A stretch of 7,936 nt of DNA from Planctomycetota bacterium (GTDB lineage Bacteria; Planctomycetota; Phycisphaerae; WQYP01). The stretch covers positions 1 through 7,936 of the forward strand of contig JAKATV010000104.1 in the NCBI GenBank assembly GCA_021818565.1, given 5' to 3'. This document shows positions 6,041 through 7,936 of this stretch, in pieces. Position numbers and translations under genes: made by a program. Within the stretch, counting starts at the first letter, position 1. Every line of letters starts with the position of its first letter. Under the pieces are notes generated by a model that did not search any database, was not told the origin of the DNA, and saw only the letters and a list, made by a program, of their open reading frames with translations.

Positions 6041-6277
6041 ATGATCGAAGCAATTAAAAGCGATGAAATTGTACATAAACTGGGCGGCCGATTTAAACTT
6101 TGCGCCTTGGTGCAGCACCGTCTGGCAGAACTGATCGAAGGCCAGAGACCGCTGGTAGAGCGCAACGGCCGTAGCGACATGGAAGTCGTTCTGGACGAAA
6201 TTCTTCAGGGCAAAGTCAGCATTGATTTTGAAAAAAGCAATATAACAAAGCCCGCCGAGGCTCTCGGACATAAATAA
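6041..6277 (+). CDS. rpoZ: RNA polymerase omega subunit
   Basis: Omega helps fold and hold the beta' subunit in RNA polymerase. The product is 78 residues, typical for the subunit. It begins MIEAIKSDEIVHKLGGRFKL, containing the conserved helix that ends in GGRFKL, and then VQHRLAELIEG. A second part, ERNGRSDMEVVLDEILQGKVS (about 39-59), follows the pattern I associate with planctomycete omega proteins. ATG 6041 is chosen because AGGAG (6026-6030) lies ten bases before it. In-frame TTG 5984 and ATG 5996 would add unrelated residues and lack a site. It lies 94 nt after gmk and 69 nt before coaC, matching the gmk-rpoZ-coaBC order of Firmicutes. The protein is short, so the call leans partly on that context. 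Confidence 0.88.
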   Translation: MIEAIKSDEIVHKLGGRFKLCALVQHRLAELIEGQRPLVERNGRSDMEVVLDEILQGKVSIDFEKSNITKPAEALGHK

Positions 6278-6346
6278 GCACGTCGGTTGGCATTGCGGCA
6301 GGATGGCACCGAAATTAGCCTCACGATTCCGGAGTGGAAACGGCTC

Positions 6347-6901
6347 ATGAACAGCGCACGGAAAAAGGTTCTGGTGTGTGTCTGTGGGGGAATCGCCGCC
6401 TACAAAGTATGCCATGTGGTCAGCCAATTGGCGCAACATCAATACAAGGTGGATGTGGCCATGACGGCCCAATCGCTGAAATTTGTCGGTGCGCTGACCT
6501 TTGAAGCACTTTCGGGACATGCTGTACATACGGATCTGTTTAATAATCGAGACAGTGCCGATCCCCAGCATATCCAATTGGCGCAAAGCGCTGATTTGAT
6601 TGTGGTTGCTCCCGCGACGGCGAACATGATCGGAAAAATCGCGCACGGCTTGGCGGATGATCTGGTAAGCACATTGCTGCTGGCGGCAGAAACGGAAAAA
6701 CTGCTGCTGGCCCCCGCAATGAATGAACAAATGTGGAATAACCCCGCGGTGCAGGCCAATGTGGCGATGCTGCGGTCGCGGAACATTGCGATGATCGGGC
6801 CGGAGTCCGGATGGCAAGCCTGTCGGACGATCGGCACAGGCCGCATGAGCGAGCCGGAGGTCATCGTTCAAATGGTCATGTCCCGAGTTCCGGTTACTTA
6901 A
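6347..6901 (+). CDS. coaC: Phosphopantothenoylcysteine decarboxylase (CoaC flavoprotein), stand-alone
   Basis: This FMN enzyme decarboxylates 4'-phosphopantothenoylcysteine to 4'-phosphopantetheine in coenzyme A synthesis. The 184-residue product covers only the CoaC half of the usual CoaBC fusion. The flavin-binding start is VLVCVCGGIAAYK (8-20). The catalytic His75 lies in PQHIQLAQSADLIVVAPATA, the substrate-binding PAMNEQMW is at 123-130 with Asn126, and the essential Cys159 is in ACRTIGTGRM. No phosphopantothenate-cysteine ligase domain follows: TAA at 6899-6901 ends the frame, and alaS comes next, so CoaB must lie elsewhere. ATG 6347 has GGAG at 6331-6334 (long spacing) and GGAAA at 6336-6340. 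The frame stays open back to the rpoZ stop, so a TTG start at 6287 adding 20 residues cannot be excluded. The active site appears intact. Confidence 0.9.
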   Translation: MNSARKKVLVCVCGGIAAYKVCHVVSQLAQHQYKVDVAMTAQSLKFVGALTFEALSGHAVHTDLFNNRDSADPQHIQLAQSADLIVVAPATANMIGKIAHGLADDLVSTLLLAAETEKLLLAPAMNEQMWNNPAVQANVAMLRSRNIAMIGPESGWQACRTIGTGRMSEPEVIVQMVMSRVPVT

Positions 6902-6926
6902 ATTTGAGCAATCCGCGATTGCCGGT

Positions 6927-6982
6927 TGGGGCATGGTGGGCCAGGGGAAGCAATTTTCCGCACATGCTGATAGAATGCCCCA
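6927..6982 (+). promoter_or_regulatory. alaS promoter region with extended -10 and 8-bp inverted repeat
   Basis: TGATAGAAT at 6968-6976 is an extended -10 element (TGn plus TAGAAT, five of six). It needs no strong -35, and none is visible. Transcription would start near 6983, about 29 nt before alaS. TGGGGCAT (6927-6934) is repeated inverted as ATGCCCCA (6975-6982), so the right arm covers the end of the -10 and the start point. This arrangement suits an operator or DNA loop. The arms also lie 40 nt apart, so an RNA hairpin from upstream read-through is possible. Confidence 0.45.
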
Positions 6983-7011
6983 TTCCAGTTTGGTTCAAAG
7001 GAGTTACGCGC

Positions 7012-7936
7012 ATGACATCGCGTGAGATACGCAAGCAATTCATTGATTTTTTCATCAGCCAAAACGGCCATTCATTTGTGCCGTCCAGTCCGGTGGTGCC
7101 GCATGATGATCCGACACTATTGTTTACCAATGCGGGGATGAATCAATTCAAACCTTATTTTCTCGGCACCGCCACCGCCCCTTGGAAGCGTGTGGCCAAT
7201 ACGCAAAAGTGCATCCGTGCGGGGGGAAAACATAATGATCTGGATGACGTGGGACGATCACGCCGGCATCACACTTTTTTTGAAATGCTCGGCAATTGGA
7301 GCTTCGGCGATTATTTTAAAGCCGGAGCAATCGAAATGGCCTGGACACTTTTAACCGAAGTTTGGCAGATCAATCCGCTGCGACTGCATGTCACGGTCTA
7401 TGCGGGCAATCCGGCGGACAATGTGCCGGCGGATGACGAGGCGGCACAACTGTGGAAACAGATCGCCGGCTTACCAGATCATCACATCCACCGATTTGTG
7501 GATGAGAATTTCTGGGAAATGGGAGAGACGGGTCCCTGCGGCCCCTGCACCGAGATATTTATTGACCGCACGGCGGACATGACCGGCGGCCCGCAAGTCA
7601 ATGGCACCGATCCGCGTGTCATGGAAATATGGAATCTGGTATTTATTCAGTACAACCGCGGTGCGGACCGCAGGCTCACGACCTTACCGGCCCAGCACGT
7701 GGATACCGGTATGGGCCTGGAACGTATATGCCAGGTGTTGCAGGATAAAAGCGATAACTACGCTACGGACCTGTTTACCCCCCTCTTTACGGCCATCGGG
7801 GAGCTTTCCGGCAAGGAATATTCCGGGATATTTCCGGCTCTGGACCAGGGCTCCGGTGAAGAGATAAAAAATCCAGCCTTGACGCGGGATATCGCATTCC
7901 GTGTTATCGCGGATCATATCCGCTGCCTGACGTTCG
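7012..7936 (+). CDS. alaS: Alanyl-tRNA synthetase, N-terminal part (cut by window edge)
   Basis: AlaRS charges tRNA-Ala with alanine. The first 308 codons are present, open to the right edge; full proteins are about 870-900 residues. The visible part is the class II catalytic core. It shows SFVPSSPVVPHDDPTLLFTN (21-40, motif 1 area), NTQKCIRAGGKHNDLDDVG (63-81), motif 2 in RRHHTFFEMLGNWSFGDYFK (84-103), GETGPCGPCTEI (171-182), EIWNLVFIQYNR (205-216) and motif 3 area VDTGMGLER (230-238). The segment at about 267-290 (ending EEIKNPAL) is a less conserved insertion. It then resumes with RDIAFRVIADHIR, which contacts the tRNA-binding part. Editing and oligomerisation domains lie beyond the edge. 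AAAGGAG (6997-7003) eight bases before ATG 7012 is the best ribosome site in the window. It is 110 nt after coaC and probably has its own promoter. Confidence 0.97.
   Translation, partial: MTSREIRKQFIDFFISQNGHSFVPSSPVVPHDDPTLLFTNAGMNQFKPYFLGTATAPWKRVANTQKCIRAGGKHNDLDDVGRSRRHHTFFEMLGNWSFGDYFKAGAIEMAWTLLTEVWQINPLRLHVTVYAGNPADNVPADDEAAQLWKQIAGLPDHHIHRFVDENFWEMGETGPCGPCTEIFIDRTADMTGGPQVNGTDPRVMEIWNLVFIQYNRGADRRLTTLPAQHVDTGMGLERICQVLQDKSDNYATDLFTPLFTAIGELSGKEYSGIFPALDQGSGEEIKNPALTRDIAFRVIADHIRCLTF

Noticed and set aside
1..7936. CRISPR array, insertion sequence, tRNA, defence or toxin-antitoxin system
   Set aside because: No regular repeat-spacer pattern, transposase motif, terminal repeats, cloverleaf or paired small genes were seen on either strand.

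Overview
The window reads as a bacterial chromosome segment of middling GC content. It most likely comes from the Planctomycetota, perhaps class Phycisphaerae. The clues are the short omega subunit (start MIEAIKSDEIVHKLGGRFKL), a stand-alone CoaC not fused to CoaB, a secreted protein with a PEP-CTERM-like tail, and use of GTG starts. This assignment rests on recognition only, so it is moderately sure at best.

Layout. Positions 1-173 may hold the 3' tail of an unrecognised gene, overlain by a very GC-rich patch with an inverted repeat and a strong G-quadruplex motif on the minus strand. Positions 174-833 contain no convincing intact gene. They hold a weak coding-like remnant on the minus strand, a good sigma70-type promoter (567-594) with an AT-rich upstream element, and a leader of about 230 nt with a stem-loop. 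The promoter serves a secreted protein of 327 residues (834-1817) with a PEP-CTERM-like C-terminus. A 184-nt gap with a candidate promoter framed by two copies of a 10-bp repeat then leads into a run of plus-strand housekeeping genes.

The run is aroF (DAHP synthase), tpiA, secG, yicC, gmk, rpoZ, coaC and the first 308 codons of alaS, which runs off the right edge. Gaps are 16-110 nt and all genes point the same way, so much of it may be cotranscribed. The order yicC-gmk-rpoZ-coaC matches the conserved yloC-gmk-rpoZ-coaBC block of Firmicutes, and tpiA-secG is also a common pair. The genes cover aromatic amino acid entry, glycolysis, Sec export, RNA metabolism, guanine nucleotide supply, transcription, coenzyme A synthesis and tRNA charging. 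Their link is growth rather than one pathway.

I see no transposase, CRISPR array, tRNA, rRNA or obvious defence or other novel system. The items most worth a second look are the G-quadruplex patch, the repeat-framed promoter before aroF, the inverted repeat over the alaS promoter, the mini-ORF bridging secG and yicC, and the non-standard GMP-binding loop of Gmk.
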